Assembly: GCA_947502635.1 (NCBI GenBank)
Contig: CANNAN010000016.1
Span: 20,813-84,812 of the forward strand
Direction of reading: 5' to 3'
Length of the DNA: 64,000 nucleotides
From: an uncultured Flavobacteriaceae bacterium
GTDB lineage: Bacteria > Bacteroidota > Bacteroidia > Flavobacteriales > Flavobacteriaceae
Part shown: piece after piece, positions 9,286-18,416 of the stretch
How the letters are laid out: every line of letters begins with the position of its first letter
How positions within the stretch are numbered: the first letter of the stretch is position 1
Position numbers and translations under genes: made by a program
The notes under the pieces: generated by a model
What the model was told of the DNA's origin: nothing
The model's database searches: none
What the model saw: the letters and a program-made list of their open reading frames with translations, nothing else

Positions 9286-10821
9286 TCACCCTTTAAAGTC
9301 TGGATTAATTAACACTTTACCTTCTTTACGGGCTTTCATATAAACGGCTTTTGATGGTCTTGGTCTAATGCGATACTTTGTTGGTAACCCTGTTCCTCTA
9401 AAGAAATCATCTGGCATACGAACAGTTGGCATATAATCTTTTGTAATTTCTCTAATAGTATTTAATCTAACTCGCATATAATTTAAAACATTCGTATATT
9501 CTTTGTTTTGAGCGAGGTTATTTAACTCATAGGGGTCTGCAACAACATCAAAAAGTTCTTCTTCTGGTCTCGGAACTTCAAAACATCGTTTTTGAGCTTC
9601 ATTCAGAGTTCCTGCCTTATTTTCTTTAACCATACTTTTCCAAGCTCTATCTCTTAACACATCTGCAGAAGGGGTATTAGGCAAATCTGGATAATAATTC
9701 TTTATATACTTAAACTTATGAGTTCTCACTGCACGTGTGTAATCTTCAAAATCATGAAAATGATCCTCAGCATAAATTTCATTATGTATTTCTCTAATGT
9801 CTCCCATTAGTAAAGAACTAATATCCTCACCATCGAACACTTCTAAAGGTTTTAACCCAGCAACACTCATTAAAGTTGAAGCTATATCGACAGAACTTAC
9901 CAAATTATTATTTACACTTCCTGGCATAACCATAGCTGGCCATTTAACAATCCAAGGTGTTTTTATACCGCCATCATATAACGTCGTTTTATCTCTGGGG
10001 AAGGCTCTGCCATTATCCGAGATAAATAAAATCAATGTATTATCTGTAACACCTTGAGCGTCTAATTCGGCAACAACTTCACCTATATAACGATCCATTC
10101 TTGATATTTCGTCATAATAAAGAGCAAAGTCTTTTTTAACCGAAGCTGTTTTTGGCATATAAGGAGGAATAACAGCATCTTCAAGACCATAAGGCTCATC
10201 AGAGATATTTTCATAAAATGGTCTATGCGCGTCAAACGATGCCAACCAGGTAAAGAAAGGTTTTCCCTTTGGTCTATTTTTTAACAGTTTAATCCATTCA
10301 TCACAACCACTTCCATCACCTGTTAACCTTCTATCTAACCCTATAGGAGCATCCTCCCATTGCATTTCTAACAACACATCAAAATCGTCTCTAACAGGAT
10401 CTCCCATATGGTATTTACCCGCTAAACCTGTCCAATACCCTGCATTTTTTAATTGTTGTACAAAGGTTTTTTTATCTTCTGGTAATGGCCACGACAATTG
10501 TTCGGCATCCGTATTATGTGGATAAAGGCCAGAGATGATACTCGTTCTACTAGGACTACAGGAACTTGTTGTTAAAAACGCCTGATTGAAACGCATACCA
10601 TCTTCAGCTAGCTCATCCAAATTTGGTGTTTGTATATTAGGATGTCCGTAAGCTCCAATATCATTCCAACTAACATCATCGGCTATAATTAAAACAATAT
10701 TTGGTTTTTCATTTGTATTAACTACAATTCCTTTTTTCGTCTCTTTTTTTGACTGACAGGAAACTGCTAAGATTAACAATAGGAGCAATCGTACAATGCG
10801 TGAATACTTTTTAAAGCTCAT
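9286..10821 (-). CDS. Lipoprotein sulfatase (S1 family)
   Basis: This type I sulfatase hydrolyses sulfate esters, or possibly N-sulfate groups, of glycans. The 511-residue protein starts with a lipoprotein signal (lipobox LAVSC, Cys22). The metal ligands are in IIADDVSWND (D48, D49). The catalytic cysteine, matured to formylglycine, is C88 in CSPSR, followed by TSIISGLYPHN. The C-terminal part carries LFDVVADPYELNNL, common in sulfatases. The segment around the active site resembles heparan N-sulfatase (SGSH)-like enzymes more than arylsulfatase A, but the substrate is not certain. The anchor places it at the periplasmic or outer membrane surface. The fucosidase 5 kb away suggests algal sulfated glycans as food. 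Confidence 0.92.
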   Translation of the reverse strand: MSFKKYSRIVRLLLLLILAVSCQSKKETKKGIVVNTNEKPNIVLIIADDVSWNDIGAYGHPNIQTPNLDELAEDGMRFNQAFLTTSSCSPSRTSIISGLYPHNTDAEQLSWPLPEDKKTFVQQLKNAGYWTGLAGKYHMGDPVRDDFDVLLEMQWEDAPIGLDRRLTGDGSGCDEWIKLLKNRPKGKPFFTWLASFDAHRPFYENISDEPYGLEDAVIPPYMPKTASVKKDFALYYDEISRMDRYIGEVVAELDAQGVTDNTLILFISDNGRAFPRDKTTLYDGGIKTPWIVKWPAMVMPGSVNNNLVSSVDIASTLMSVAGLKPLEVFDGEDISSLLMGDIREIHNEIYAEDHFHDFEDYTRAVRTHKFKYIKNYYPDLPNTPSADVLRDRAWKSMVKENKAGTLNEAQKRCFEVPRPEEELFDVVADPYELNNLAQNKEYTNVLNYMRVRLNTIREITKDYMPTVRMPDDFFRGTGLPTKYRIRPRPSKAVYMKARKEGKVLINPDFKG

Positions 10822-11028
10822 AACCTAAATAGAAATATTTCGTTTCTATAAATCTAGCAATTTTGAACTACATCTTTAACTATCATTACACTAAATGACC
10901 ATTAGTTGCATATATTTGACCGTTAATTACATTTCTTTATTCCATAGAACCATAATCCTTTATATTTTAAGATTACAACTTATATCTAGCTTTAGCCCAC
11001 ATAAGCTATTACATAAAAGGTGAAACAA

Positions 11029-11056
11029 AAAAAACGCAAATAAAATTTGCGCTTTT
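11029..11056 (-). terminator. Terminator after glmM
   Basis: On the minus strand a GCGCAAATT / ATTTGCG(T) stem is followed by eight U. It begins 23 bases after the glmM stop. Confidence 0.8.
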
Positions 11057-11079
11057 AAATATTGTATAGTACAAGATGA

Positions 11080-12468
11080 TTATGCTTGAGCAATAACTCC
11101 GATCTCTTCGATAAATTTATCTGCTAAATCGTCAGCTTCTTTTTGAGATTTTGCTTCGGTATAAATTCTAATAATAGGTTCTGTATTACTTTTACGCAAG
11201 TGTACCCAACTTTCAGAAAAATCAATTTTAACACCATCAATAGTTGTTAATTGCTCATTTTTATATCGATCTTCCATTGTTTTTAAAATACCATCAACAT
11301 CCAACTCTGGTGTCAACTGAATTTTCTTTTTACTCATAAAATAGTCTGGGTATGTTTTTCTAAGTTCACTAACACTTATATTTTTATCTGCCAACAAACT
11401 CAAAAACAAAGCAACTCCAACCAAAGCATCACGTCCGTAATGAGACTCTGGATAAATAATACCGCCATTACCTTCTCCTCCAATAACGACTTTATTCTTT
11501 TTCATAAGGTTTACAACATTCACCTCGCCTACAGCACTCGCTTCATATGTACCACCATACTTTTCAGTCACATCTCTTAACGCTCTTGTAGAACTCATAT
11601 TACTAACAGTATTCCCTGGCGTTCTACTCAATACATAATCTGCACAAGCCACTAAAGTATACTCTTCTCCAAACATCTCACCATTCTCATCCATAAAAGC
11701 TAAACGATCCACATCTGGGTCTACTACAATACCAAAATCTGCTCTGTGCTTTTTTACTTCGGCAGACAAATCTGCTAAATGCTCTTTTAAAGGTTCAGGA
11801 TTATGTGGGAAATGCCCATTTGGTTCACAATATAATTTCACAACATCGACACCCAAACGTTCCAAAAGTAATGGAATAGCAATACCTCCTGTCGAATTTA
11901 CGCCATCTACAACAACTTTAAAACGTGCTTCTTCTATCGGTTTTACCGTTACCAAAGGTAAATCTAAAACCTCTATAATGTGCAAATCGATATAGGCGTT
12001 ATTTTTTGTTATTTTTCCTAAACTGTCAACATCAGCAAAATTCATACTATCGCTTTCTGCGATGTCTAAAATTTTCGACCCTTCAACAGCATCTAAAAAC
12101 TCGCCTTTTTCATTTAGCAACTTTAATGCATTCCACTGCTTAGGGTTATGACTTGCAGTTAATATAATACCCCCATCTGCATGCTCCAAAGGAACAGCAA
12201 CTTCAACTGTTGGCGTTGTGGAAAGTCCGACATCAATCACATGAATCCCCATACCAACTAAGGTATTCATGACTAAGTTTTGGATCATTTTTCCAGAAAT
12301 GCGAGCATCCCTACCAACAACTACACGATAATTTTCTTTTTCTCTATGCTGTTTTAACCAAGCGCCATAAGCAGCCGCAAATTTCACAGCGTCAATAGGT
12401 GTAAGATTTCCGCCTACTTGTCCACCAATAGTTCCTCTAATTCCTGAAATCGATTTTATAAGTGTCAT
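11080..12468 (-). CDS. glmM: Phosphoglucosamine mutase (phosphohexomutase family)
   Basis: The enzyme interconverts glucosamine-6-phosphate and glucosamine-1-phosphate for UDP-GlcNAc, peptidoglycan and LPS synthesis. The 462 residues show the family fold. The phosphoserine loop TASHNP puts the active Ser at 106. The metal loop is DPDVDR near 245, the sugar loop is GEGNGG near 330, and the C-terminal phosphate-binding loop is RKSNTEPIIRIYTEA near 428. RGTIGG at the N-terminus is also typical. Phosphomannomutases share this fold, but the length and the SNTEP/GEGNGG details match the form annotated as GlmM in Bacteroidota. Confidence 0.92.
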   Translation of the reverse strand: MTLIKSISGIRGTIGGQVGGNLTPIDAVKFAAAYGAWLKQHREKENYRVVVGRDARISGKMIQNLVMNTLVGMGIHVIDVGLSTTPTVEVAVPLEHADGGIILTASHNPKQWNALKLLNEKGEFLDAVEGSKILDIAESDSMNFADVDSLGKITKNNAYIDLHIIEVLDLPLVTVKPIEEARFKVVVDGVNSTGGIAIPLLLERLGVDVVKLYCEPNGHFPHNPEPLKEHLADLSAEVKKHRADFGIVVDPDVDRLAFMDENGEMFGEEYTLVACADYVLSRTPGNTVSNMSSTRALRDVTEKYGGTYEASAVGEVNVVNLMKKNKVVIGGEGNGGIIYPESHYGRDALVGVALFLSLLADKNISVSELRKTYPDYFMSKKKIQLTPELDVDGILKTMEDRYKNEQLTTIDGVKIDFSESWVHLRKSNTEPIIRIYTEAKSQKEADDLADKFIEEIGVIAQA

Positions 12469-12492
12469 TTTGTAATTTTCAAATTAAAAAAG

Positions 12493-12500
12493 CAAATATA
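12493..12500 (-). promoter_or_regulatory. glmM promoter -7 element
   Basis: On the minus strand this reads TATATTTG, 25 bases before the glmM start. No TTG at -33 was found, so this is a partial match. Confidence 0.5.
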
Positions 12501-12547
12501 CAATTCCAAAATTGTAATTCTTAAATCGGAATTCGTAAATTTCACAA

Positions 12548-13141
12548 ATGAATTACTTGGCACATATTTATCTTTCAGGAAATAATGATTTAATAACTAT
12601 TGGTAATTTTATTGCTGACGGCATTAAAGGAAAAAGTTATAAGGAATACTCAAAAGATATTCAAACAGGCATCTTATTACATCGAAATATAGACACCTAC
12701 ACAGATGCACATAAAACAGTTAGGCTAAGCACTAAAAGGTTACATGAAAAATATGGTCATTACTCAGGAATTATAGTAGATATTCTTTATGATCATTTTC
12801 TTGCTAAAAACTGGAATAAATATAGTGTTATCCCCTTAAACACATATGTAGATACCTTTTATGATTCACTAGAGGCTCATTATAATATACTTCCCATAAG
12901 AATTCAAAAAATGATGCCCTATATGATTGCCGACAATTGGCTTTTAAGTTATGCTTCTATTGATGGTATTTCTAGGGTTTTGGATGGTATGAATAGAAGA
13001 ACAAAAAATAGGTCTGGAATGGATGAGGCTATCGTTGAGCTTGAAGAATTTTATAAAGAATTTGAAAATGAATTTACAGTATTTTTTGATGAATTGATAG
13101 CCTTTTCTAAGGAAAAACTCAAAGAATTAAACGAAGCATAA
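12548..13141 (+). CDS. acpH: ACP phosphodiesterase (AcpH family)
   Basis: AcpH-type hydrolases remove the 4'-phosphopantetheine arm from acyl carrier protein and belong to an HD-like superfamily. The 197-residue sequence opens with the family signature MNYLAHIYLSG, then GNFIADGIKG (about 20-30) and a metal-site segment GILLHRNIDTYTDAH (about 45-59). An FLAKNW motif lies near 86. Length is typical. It is divergent from glmM with only 79 bases between. Its stop is three bases before the next ATG, so it forms an operon with the gamma-glutamyltransferase gene. Confidence 0.9.
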   Translation: MNYLAHIYLSGNNDLITIGNFIADGIKGKSYKEYSKDIQTGILLHRNIDTYTDAHKTVRLSTKRLHEKYGHYSGIIVDILYDHFLAKNWNKYSVIPLNTYVDTFYDSLEAHYNILPIRIQKMMPYMIADNWLLSYASIDGISRVLDGMNRRTKNRSGMDEAIVELEEFYKEFENEFTVFFDELIAFSKEKLKELNEA

Positions 13142-13144
13142 ATC

Positions 13145-14833
13145 ATGAAACAATTACTATACGCAGCTTTATTATTCACTCTTTTTATCTCTTGTAAAAA
13201 CACCATTGAACCCAGAGAAACAGGGTTAATAACAAAAAATGCTATGGTTGTCTCTGCACGAGCAGAAGCTTCTAAAATTGGTAATGATGTTCTTAAAAAA
13301 GGAGGTAATGCCTTTGATGCTATGGCAGCCATGCAATTGGCTTTAGCAGTTGCTTATCCATATGCTGGTAATATAGGTGGCGGTGGTTTTATGGTTTATC
13401 GAAAATCAAATGGCGACATTGGCGCATTAGATTATAGAGAAAAAGCGCCTTTAGCAGCTACAAAGGACATGTATTTGGATGAAAATGGAAATGTTATACC
13501 TGAGAAAAGCACTTTAGGAGCAATGGCAGTTGGCGTACCTGGGTCTGTCGCTGGTGTTTTTGCTGTTCATGAAAAATTAGGGAGTTTGCCTATAGAAGAT
13601 ATTATAAAACCATCCATTAATCTGGCATACAAAGGCGTTATAGTCACTCAAAAACAAGAAGCAAAAATAAAAAGATACCAGCCTTATTTTTTAAAAGCTA
13701 ATAAAGATTCCATCCTATTTGACAAAGCATGGAAAATGGGTGATACCATAAAGTATCCTGCGCTTGCAAAAACATTAGAACGTATTTTAAATAATGGAAA
13801 AAACGAATTTTACAAAGGAGAAACAGCCAAACGTTTGGTAAAGTTTATTCAAGAAAACGGAGGCATTCTAACTGAAGAAGATTTAGCAAAGTATACGGTT
13901 AAATGGCGTACACCTATCACGTTTATGTATGATGATTTGAAAATAATTTCTATGTCACCACCATCTAGCGGAGGTATTTGTTTAGCACAAATAATGAGAA
14001 TGATTGAACCTTATGATTTAGATAAATTTGGCCATAATTCGATTAAATCCATTCAAGTAATAACAGAAGCAGAACGCCGTGCATATGCCGATAGAAGTTT
14101 TTATCTGGGTGATCCCGATTTTGTAAATATACCTGGCGACACATTAATAAGTAAATCTTATTTAAATGATAGAATGCATAACTTTTCATTTGAAAAAGCA
14201 ACATTATCAAGTGATGTATCACATGGCAATGTTCAAGTGGTCGAAAGTAATGAAACAACCCACTACTCTATCGTTGATCAATTTGGTAATGCTGTATCTG
14301 TAACCACAACCATAAATGGTGCCTATGGTTCAAAATTATACTGTTCAGATTTAGGATTCTTTTTAAATAATGAAATGGACGACTTTAGTAGTAAACCTGG
14401 TACTCCAAATATGTTTGGACTTATAGGAGCAGTTGCAAATAGCATCACCCCAGAAAAACGTATGTTAAGTTCCATGACACCTACAATAGTTGAAAAAAAT
14501 GGCAAATTATTCATGTCTGTTGGCACTCCTGGTGGCTCCACTATCATGACATCTGTTTTACAAACAATTCTTAATGTCCACGAATATAATATGACCATGC
14601 AAGAAGCCGTAAATGCACCACGTTTTCATCACCAATGGCTACCTGACGAAATCCGAATAGAACCCAATTTATTTGATAAAACTTTAATACTTCAACTCGA
14701 AAAATTGGGATATTCAATAAACGAAAAAGATTCACCAGTAATTGGCAAGGTCGATGGAATACTTGTTTTGGATGATGAATTGTTAGAGGGTGGTGCAGAT
14801 CATCGAGGTGATGATACAGCCATCGGTTTTTAA
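13145..14833 (+). CDS. ggt: Gamma-glutamyltransferase (lipoprotein)
   Basis: GGT cleaves the gamma-glutamyl bond of glutathione and related compounds in the periplasm. The 562-residue precursor has a lipobox FISC (Cys17) rather than an ordinary signal peptide, so it should be membrane-anchored. The autoprocessing site is ETTHYS, with Thr371 as nucleophile and new N-terminus of the small subunit. The oxyanion and substrate segment GGGGFMVYR lies near 79, and GTPGGSTIMTSVLQ near 460. The gene follows the ACP phosphodiesterase after three bases and is probably translated from the same mRNA. Confidence 0.95.
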   Translation: MKQLLYAALLFTLFISCKNTIEPRETGLITKNAMVVSARAEASKIGNDVLKKGGNAFDAMAAMQLALAVAYPYAGNIGGGGFMVYRKSNGDIGALDYREKAPLAATKDMYLDENGNVIPEKSTLGAMAVGVPGSVAGVFAVHEKLGSLPIEDIIKPSINLAYKGVIVTQKQEAKIKRYQPYFLKANKDSILFDKAWKMGDTIKYPALAKTLERILNNGKNEFYKGETAKRLVKFIQENGGILTEEDLAKYTVKWRTPITFMYDDLKIISMSPPSSGGICLAQIMRMIEPYDLDKFGHNSIKSIQVITEAERRAYADRSFYLGDPDFVNIPGDTLISKSYLNDRMHNFSFEKATLSSDVSHGNVQVVESNETTHYSIVDQFGNAVSVTTTINGAYGSKLYCSDLGFFLNNEMDDFSSKPGTPNMFGLIGAVANSITPEKRMLSSMTPTIVEKNGKLFMSVGTPGGSTIMTSVLQTILNVHEYNMTMQEAVNAPRFHHQWLPDEIRIEPNLFDKTLILQLEKLGYSINEKDSPVIGKVDGILVLDDELLEGGADHRGDDTAIGF

Positions 14834-14906
14834 AGTTTTATTTTCACTAGAACAATAGTATTTAATAATTTAGCCTCTTAGTTACAAAAAGCTATACAAA
14901 GGTTTT

Positions 14907-15632
14907 ATGACGAAGAAATCAAAAAAAATATTTAAGATAATAATAGGAGTAGTCATCTTTCTCACATTACCTAGTTTTTTATTTTTTGGTTTTTTATTCT
15001 TTAAATACAATGAAGATTTACCCAATGGCATTCAGGGAAAAGAAGCCGATAGTTTGGCTTACAAAATGCTTGACGCTTTAAACTATGATGCTTTTAAAAG
15101 CACAAATTATATTGAATGGACCTTTAAAAAAAGGCGTCATTATGAATGGGACAAAACGAACAATACCTGTGAAGTTTACTGGAAAGAGTTTAAAGTAAAT
15201 CTAGATTTAAATAACCATGCAGAAAGTAAAGCCTATATACATAGCTTTAAAGTTGAAAGTGATATGGCTGAAGAGTTGATAACAAAAGCTTTAAACTACT
15301 TTAATAACGATTCATTTTGGTTAGTAGCTCCTTATAAAATTTTTGACGAAGGTGTAGAGCGCAGGCTTGTAAAACTCAAAAATGGAGATGAAGCCCTTTT
15401 AGTTACCTATAATTTAGGTGGTTCTACACCTGGAGACTCTTATTTATGGCTACTAAATGACACAGGCAAACCAACTGGATATAAAATGTGGACCTCTACA
15501 TTACCCATAGATGGTTTAGAAGCTTCATGGAGTGACTGGACAACTACAGAAAGTGGCGCACAATTACCAACGTTTCATAAACTACTTGTTGTAGGTATAG
15601 AGATAACCCATATTAAAGGGACTATCGATTAG
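14907..15632 (+). CDS. Membrane-anchored protein of unknown function
   Basis: I do not recognise a named family. The 241-residue product has a positively charged start (MTKKSKKIFK) and one hydrophobic segment at about residues 10-29. The rest is a soluble, probably periplasmic domain rich in Trp and Tyr (WTFKKRRHYEWDK; LEASWSDWTTTESGAQLPTFHKL). No catalytic motif stands out. It follows ggt by 73 bases on the same strand and could be co-transcribed, but no promoter or terminator decides this. Similar proteins are common in flavobacteria as far as I can judge from the style of the sequence. Confidence 0.75.
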   Translation: MTKKSKKIFKIIIGVVIFLTLPSFLFFGFLFFKYNEDLPNGIQGKEADSLAYKMLDALNYDAFKSTNYIEWTFKKRRHYEWDKTNNTCEVYWKEFKVNLDLNNHAESKAYIHSFKVESDMAEELITKALNYFNNDSFWLVAPYKIFDEGVERRLVKLKNGDEALLVTYNLGGSTPGDSYLWLLNDTGKPTGYKMWTSTLPIDGLEASWSDWTTTESGAQLPTFHKLLVVGIEITHIKGTID

Positions 15633-15852
15633 TACAACACAACTTAATAAATTCACAAATTAGGCTAATTATATTTTTAGAAAACAGATCTTAATCTAAG
15701 ATGCTATTAATTCCATAAAACACCATTTTTCCTTTCTCGAAGGCGCCGCAAAAAATCATTTAATTACAGTTTTTCTATATAAATAGTCTTTTTGAACTAT
15801 TTATACGACATTAAAGAACAAAATGGCAAATTCCAAACATTATAATAACGCC

Positions 15853-15860
15853 TATTTTTG
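15853..15860 (+). promoter_or_regulatory. Fucosidase promoter -7 element
   Basis: TATTTTTG matches TAnnTTTG exactly, 38 bases before the fucosidase ATG. No -33 TTG is present at the right distance, which would suit an activator-dependent or weak promoter. Confidence 0.55.
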
Positions 15861-15898
15861 CGATAAAACTATGTATATCATAGTTCAAAAAAAATCCA

Positions 15899-17491
15899 AT
15901 GAATATAATTAGACACATATTTAAAATTATCCTTTTTCTTTTTATTGTATCCTGTCAATCACAAAAACAAAAAAGCGATAAGCAAGATGAACAATCTGAG
16001 CAATCTGAAAATCAAAAAAGTAACAAATCTTACGAACCTGATTGGCAATCGGTGAAAGCATACGAAGTACCAGAATGGTTTAATAATGCAAAATTGGGTG
16101 TTTTTATTCATTGGGGACCTTATGCAGTGCCTGCTTACTGTAATGAATGGTATCCATGTAGAATGTACGATTCAACATATGTTCGTAAACAAGCAGGTAT
16201 GACCTGGAATGTATACCAACATCATAAAGAGACTTATGGTGATCAAAAAAAATTTGGTTATAAGGACTTCATTCCAATGTTTAAAGCTGAAAAATTTGAT
16301 GCTAAAGAATGGCTCGATATTTTTGAACAAGCAGGTGTAAAATACGTTGTTCCTGTTGGAGAACATCATGACGGATTTGCGATGTACGCATCAAAAATAA
16401 CCAAATGGAATAGTTTAAACATGGGGCCTAAGAAAGACATAGCTGGTGAGTTAGCTAAAGAAACTCGATTAAGAGGGTTAAAATTTGGTATGTCTTCTCA
16501 CTATGCCGAAAACTGGTATTATTATAAATTCGATGAGAAATTTGATACTACAGATCCTGAAAATGTTGGATTATATGGTCGTCCACATGAAGAAGGGGTT
16601 CCTGCTGATTCAGAATTTTTAAAACTTTTTGAGAATCGTACAAAGGATATGATTGATCAATATCATCCAGATTTGATTTGGTTTGATGGCGCATTAAACG
16701 CACATGAAAATATGTCAACCAAGTTAGAATTGTTATCTTATTACTATAACCAAGCAAACGAATGGGGAAAAGAAGTTGTTTTTAACTATAAAAATAATAC
16801 GAGACATATCTGGCCCGATGGATGTGCTGTCTTGGATATAGAACGAGGTAAACTAAATGATATTAGAAAAGAACCTTGGCAAACTGATACAGCTTTAGGT
16901 ATCTATAATTGGGGATATACTAATGGCATGATTGTGAAATCGCCAGATAATGTCATTGACGATTTAATAGATATTGTTAGTAAAAATGGAAATTTACTTT
17001 TAAATGTTTCTCCTAAGGCAGATGGTACGATTCCTAAAGAACAAAGGTACGTTCTTGCAGAGCTTGGTCAATGGTTAAAAATAAATGGCGAAGCTATTTA
17101 TAACAGTCGCCCATGGAAGAAATTTGGAGAAGGAGAGACTGTTGAAAATTTAAAACACACTCATATGGCAGAGCGCAGAAACCTTAAACGTGTCTTTAAA
17201 AGCTCTGACATTAGGTTTACTTCTAAAGGTAAAGACATTTATGCAATATGCATGGGGGTTCCAGAAAAAGAGATTTTAATTACATCACTTAAAAAGAAAT
17301 CACCACTATACGATTACAAAATTAGTAATGTAAAAATTTTAGGATCTAATGCAAATCTTGAATATGAGATTCGCAAGGATGGTTTATTAATTAAATTACC
17401 TGAAGGGTTTCAAGCATCAAATTACGCCACTAGTTTTAAAATTACAGGAGGTGATTTAATATATTCTAATCTGTCACATAAAAATGATTGA
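15899..17491 (+). CDS. Alpha-L-fucosidase, GH29 (lipoprotein)
   Basis: GH29 enzymes release alpha-L-fucose from glycans with retention of configuration. The 530-residue protein has a lipobox IVSC (Cys19) and then a charged, Gln/Ser/Lys-rich linker to about residue 45. The TIM barrel begins at WFNNAKLGVFIHWGPYAVP (60-78). HHDGF (156-160) lines the pocket, and the predicted nucleophile is D263 in DLIWFDGA. NLLLNVSPKADG near 362 and a small C-terminal beta-sandwich complete the fold. Surface anchoring fits a role in breaking down fucose-containing material from algae. The acid/base residue cannot be assigned with confidence. Confidence 0.93.
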   Translation: MNIIRHIFKIILFLFIVSCQSQKQKSDKQDEQSEQSENQKSNKSYEPDWQSVKAYEVPEWFNNAKLGVFIHWGPYAVPAYCNEWYPCRMYDSTYVRKQAGMTWNVYQHHKETYGDQKKFGYKDFIPMFKAEKFDAKEWLDIFEQAGVKYVVPVGEHHDGFAMYASKITKWNSLNMGPKKDIAGELAKETRLRGLKFGMSSHYAENWYYYKFDEKFDTTDPENVGLYGRPHEEGVPADSEFLKLFENRTKDMIDQYHPDLIWFDGALNAHENMSTKLELLSYYYNQANEWGKEVVFNYKNNTRHIWPDGCAVLDIERGKLNDIRKEPWQTDTALGIYNWGYTNGMIVKSPDNVIDDLIDIVSKNGNLLLNVSPKADGTIPKEQRYVLAELGQWLKINGEAIYNSRPWKKFGEGETVENLKHTHMAERRNLKRVFKSSDIRFTSKGKDIYAICMGVPEKEILITSLKKKSPLYDYKISNVKILGSNANLEYEIRKDGLLIKLPEGFQASNYATSFKITGGDLIYSNLSHKND

Positions 17492-17565
17492 AGTCTCGTA
17501 ATAAACTTCACGTTCCAATTGCTATCAACGTTTTTAGTTTTATAGTATAAAGAGTCAAATGTCAT

Positions 17566-17606
17566 ACTAACAAAACAGCAATCAAATTGATTGCTGTTTT
17601 GTTAGT
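17566..17606. terminator. 41-bp perfect palindrome, probable two-way terminator
   Basis: Two perfect 20-base arms (ACTAACAAAACAGCAATCAA and its complement) surround a single A. It lies between the fucosidase gene and the convergent gene ending at 17686. The TGTTTTG part of each arm supplies only broken U-runs, so it is an unusual terminator. It could also act as an mRNA-stabilising 3' stem. Confidence 0.65.
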
Positions 17607-17685
17607 TATTTACAGTCTATCTTTAGAAGTTTGTTTCGTTATTTTCATTATTCAAAAACAAATACACCAATGGAAAACAAACTTT

Positions 17686-18210
17686 TTACTTACTTCTCTG
17701 TCCTACAAAGTTATGGCTCTTAGATTTAAACAACACATTAAAACTAGTCAGACTCCCATAAATTCTGGTAATATATTGCTGTAAATCTGTTTTACCTTGT
17801 TCGTCGAGATTACTAGAGTTAATACGTTGTTCCATAACACGTAACCGATCTCTAACCATCGTTATTTTATGAAAAAAAGTATCTATTGGTAATTCATACG
17901 ATTTTAAACTAGTATCTGCTGGCTCTAAAATGAGCTTACCTCCTTTGTATTTATCTGAAATGGGGATAACCTCACTGGCGTCACTCCATTTTTTTAAAAT
18001 ATTTACCAAACTACTTTCAACATCAAAAAAACTAACAGTATCTACATCACCATCTGCTGCTTCAATAATATCAAAATCACTATCCAAATCTATGGTTTCT
18101 AACCCCCCTTCAATAAATGTTACCCAATAATGTTGTGTGGTCACATTAGTTACGACACCTTTTCCGTATTCCGAGTGATTAATCCTTGAGCCTATTCCTA
18201 ATAATTTCAT
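17686..18210 (-). CDS. Conserved unknown with an N-terminal SH3/tudor-like segment
   Basis: The 174-residue product starts GIGSRINHSEYGKGVVTNV. This resembles the short beta-barrel segment seen in DUF3553, UvrD C-terminal and CarD-like proteins, where a basic strand often contacts nucleic acid or RNA polymerase. The rest is helical, with a likely coiled segment at about 105-150 (FFHKITMVRDRLRVMEQRI). No signal peptide is present, so it is cytosolic. It is divergent from uvrA. I cannot name a function; a link to DNA repair or transcription would rest only on the N-terminal resemblance and the neighbour. Confidence 0.75.
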   Translation of the reverse strand: MKLLGIGSRINHSEYGKGVVTNVTTQHYWVTFIEGGLETIDLDSDFDIIEAADGDVDTVSFFDVESSLVNILKKWSDASEVIPISDKYKGGKLILEPADTSLKSYELPIDTFFHKITMVRDRLRVMEQRINSSNLDEQGKTDLQQYITRIYGSLTSFNVLFKSKSHNFVGQRSK

Positions 18211-18266
18211 AATAATATCATTCCCTTTAAGGAAGGAACTTGTTAATTGTTAAACAAAAATCTCAT

Positions 18267-18294
18267 CAAAAATAAATATATAAAATTGAAATGC
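18267..18294 (-). promoter_or_regulatory. Promoter of the gene ending at 17686
   Basis: On the minus strand TTG (18294-18292) is followed by 17 bases and TATTTTTG (18274-18267), a fair match to the Bacteroidota consensus. The leader would be about 50 bases. Confidence 0.55.
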
Positions 18295-18401
18295 AACCTT
18301 TCTAAACATTTAGATTATTTGGTATTATAGTTTAAAACCATGAGACTCATACCTGTTAAGGAATGGAATAAAACTTCGCATGAATTTAACAACTAAAATC
18401 G

Positions 18402-18409
18402 TAACTTTG
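18402..18409 (+). promoter_or_regulatory. uvrA promoter -7 element
   Basis: TAACTTTG lies eight bases before the uvrA ATG. That implies a transcript with an almost absent leader, close to leaderless. No TTG at -33 is visible. Confidence 0.55.
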
Positions 18410-18416
18410 CGATTTT

